DNA of 6,067 nucleotides, taken from Paludibacteraceae bacterium. Its GTDB lineage: Bacteria > Bacteroidota > Bacteroidia > Bacteroidales > Paludibacteraceae. This document shows, piece by piece, positions 4,754 through 6,067 of this stretch. The stretch is taken from assembly GCA_017648235.1 (NCBI GenBank), contig JAGCIZ010000328.1, positions 1 to 6,067 of the forward strand. Reading direction: 5' to 3'. Under the pieces are notes generated by a model. That model worked only from the letters and a program-made list of their open reading frames with translations. It searched no databases and had not been told where the DNA came from. Numbering within the stretch: position 1 is the first letter of the stretch; the number at the start of each line of letters is the position of its first letter. Both the position numbers and the translations under genes were made by a program.

Positions 4754-6067
4754 CTATATCGCATTTTCAATTGCTGCTTGAGAATGATTTTTTCCGCTTA
4801 AAAGTTCTGCAATTTCTAGAATTCTTTCTTCTTTAGATAACTCAACGATATTTGTTATTGTTGATTGTTCGTTGTCGAATTTATAAACTTTATAGTGAGT
4901 AGTTCCTTTAGAGGCAATTTGTGGAAGATGGGTAATAGAAATTACTTGTGTTGTTTGAGCAATGCTAGCCATTATTTCTCCCATGCGATGAGCAATTTCT
5001 CCAGAGACTCCTGTGTCGATTTCATCGAAAATAATAGTTGGGAGATAAGATTTTGAGATTAGTAGAGATTTAATACTGAGCATAACTCTCGACATTTCAC
5101 CTCCAGAAGCAATGTCGGTAATAGGTTTCAAACTGCCATTTTTGTTTGCGGTAAATAAAAATTCTACTAAGTCTTTCCCCGACGGAGAAAAATCGTTTTT
5201 TTCGCTAATCGAAACTTCGAATTGTGAATTTGGCATTCCTAAAAGAATGAGTTTTTCTTCTATCATTTTTGATATTTCTCCACATACAGAATGTCGTTTG
5301 TTAGAAAGCAGTTTTGCGGCATTTTGCATAAGTTCGAAGGCTTCGTTTACTTTTTTTTGGAGGGCTTCTAGATTAGTGTCAAAAGAATCTATTTGTTGTA
5401 ATTTCTGTTCAAATTCGCTTTGCAATTTGAGTAACTCATCTATAGAAGAAACTCGATGTTTTTGTTGTAAACTATAAATGAGATTTAGTCGTTCTTCTAT
5501 TTCTGCTTTTTTGTTTGGGTTGAAGTCTGTAGTATTAAGTAAGGTTTCGCTTTCAGAAGAAATGTCCTTTAGTTCGATGCGACAGCTTTCTAAACGATTT
5601 GCCAATTCTCCTAGTGCTGGAGAATATTGCTCAATACGTTTAACTTGATTTTCTAGATCTCTTAGTTTAGAAAGTGAGTTTTGTTGCTCTCCTTCCAAAA
5701 AGTTATAAACACTAGACAACGCATTTTTTATCTCTTCTGTATGACTAAGCATTGAGAGTTCTGTTTCTAAACTTTCTTGTTCGTTTTCTTTTAATTTTGC
5801 ATCCGAAAGTTGATTGAACTGAAATAAGGCATAATCGCGATCTGCTTTTATTTTTTCAGCATTTTCTTTTAATTCATAAAGTTCAGCATAAACTTTTTTG
5901 TAATATGTGTATTTTTCAAAAAAGTCTTTTTTTAGAGTTTTTGTTTTTGCTACCGAATCTACTATGTCAAGTAAAAAAGATTCTTTTGTCAACAATAGAT
6001 TCTCGTGTTGAGAATGTATGTCTATAAGTTGAGACGTAAGTTCTTTAAGTACGTTTAGCGTGGTGGG
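4754..6067 (-). CDS. recN: DNA repair protein RecN (N-terminus beyond window)
   Basis: RecN is an SMC-like ATPase that acts in the cytoplasm on double-strand breaks, holding DNA ends for RecA-dependent repair. The frame is open from the right edge to TAG at 4756-4754, giving the last 437 residues of a family usually about 550 long; the N-terminal Walker A motif is off-window. The first in-window part includes QLIDIHSQHENLL (about 5990-6031), the hallmark Q-loop region of RecN. A long charged helical stretch typical of the coiled-coil arms follows (about 5250-5985). The C-terminal ATPase half shows the ABC signature ASGGEMSRVML (about 5085-5117), Walker B with D-loop IIFDEIDTGVSGE (about 5000-5040) and the switch histidine in SITHLPQIAS (about 4912-4941). 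The TTG at 5993-5995 is internal, not the start. It converges on the M23 gene with 25 bp between stop codons. Intact as far as visible. Confidence 0.96.
   Translation of the reverse strand, partial: PTTLNVLKELTSQLIDIHSQHENLLLTKESFLLDIVDSVAKTKTLKKDFFEKYTYYKKVYAELYELKENAEKIKADRDYALFQFNQLSDAKLKENEQESLETELSMLSHTEEIKNALSSVYNFLEGEQQNSLSKLRDLENQVKRIEQYSPALGELANRLESCRIELKDISSESETLLNTTDFNPNKKAEIEERLNLIYSLQQKHRVSSIDELLKLQSEFEQKLQQIDSFDTNLEALQKKVNEAFELMQNAAKLLSNKRHSVCGEISKMIEEKLILLGMPNSQFEVSISEKNDFSPSGKDLVEFLFTANKNGSLKPITDIASGGEMSRVMLSIKSLLISKSYLPTIIFDEIDTGVSGEIAHRMGEIMASIAQTTQVISITHLPQIASKGTTHYKVYKFDNEQSTITNIVELSKEERILEIAELLSGKNHSQAAIENAI

Noticed and set aside
4865..5477. Plus-strand frames at 4865-5056 and 5112-5477.
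   Set aside because: They are antisense to the conserved ATPase half of recN; their translations look like mirror images of its motifs and carry no domain.
5993..5995. TTG as the recN start.
   Set aside because: The frame continues upstream to the window edge with conserved RecN sequence (QLIDIHSQHENLL), so this codon is internal.

Overview
The window looks like chromosomal DNA of a Bacteroidota member, probably in or near the Bacteroidales. It is AT-rich, and four intergenic sites match the Bacteroidota -7 promoter element TAnnTTTG. Most starts lack a strong Shine-Dalgarno sequence. One gene encodes a recognisable PorT-type protein of the type IX secretion system (T9SS), a machine confined to this phylum. 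I cannot name a genus from the sequence.

Layout from left to right. (1) Positions 1-1629, minus strand: the N-terminal 543 residues of a secreted GH85-type endo-beta-N-acetylglucosaminidase, open to the window edge with no internal stop. (2) Positions 1630-1792: a divergent intergenic region with a promoter for each side. (3) Positions 1793-2563, plus: a radical SAM protein of the COG0731 (wyosine-synthase-like) type. (4) Positions 2566-3258, minus: a PorT-like outer-membrane beta-barrel protein, convergent with the previous gene and only 2 bp from it. (5) Positions 3259-3404: a second divergent promoter region. (6) Positions 3405-3866, plus: nucleoside diphosphate kinase (ndk). (7) Overlapping its end, a secreted M23 peptidase with a C-terminal LysM domain (to 4728). 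(8) Positions 4754-6067, minus: the C-terminal 437 residues of RecN, running off the right edge. No RNA gene, CRISPR array, IS element or long repeat was seen.

How the genes relate. Most are conserved housekeeping functions: NTP balance (ndk), cell-wall remodelling (M23-LysM), double-strand-break repair (recN), protein export (porT) and a radical SAM enzyme of uncertain substrate. ndk and the peptidase gene probably form one translationally coupled transcript. The accessory element is the GH85 enzyme, which would cut the chitobiose core of N-glycans. With a Sec signal peptide and a PorT homologue about 1 kb away, export through T9SS to the surface or medium is plausible. The C-terminal sorting domain that would prove it lies outside the window. 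I found no clearly undescribed multi-gene system. The GH85 enzyme and the orphan radical SAM protein are the parts most worth following up.
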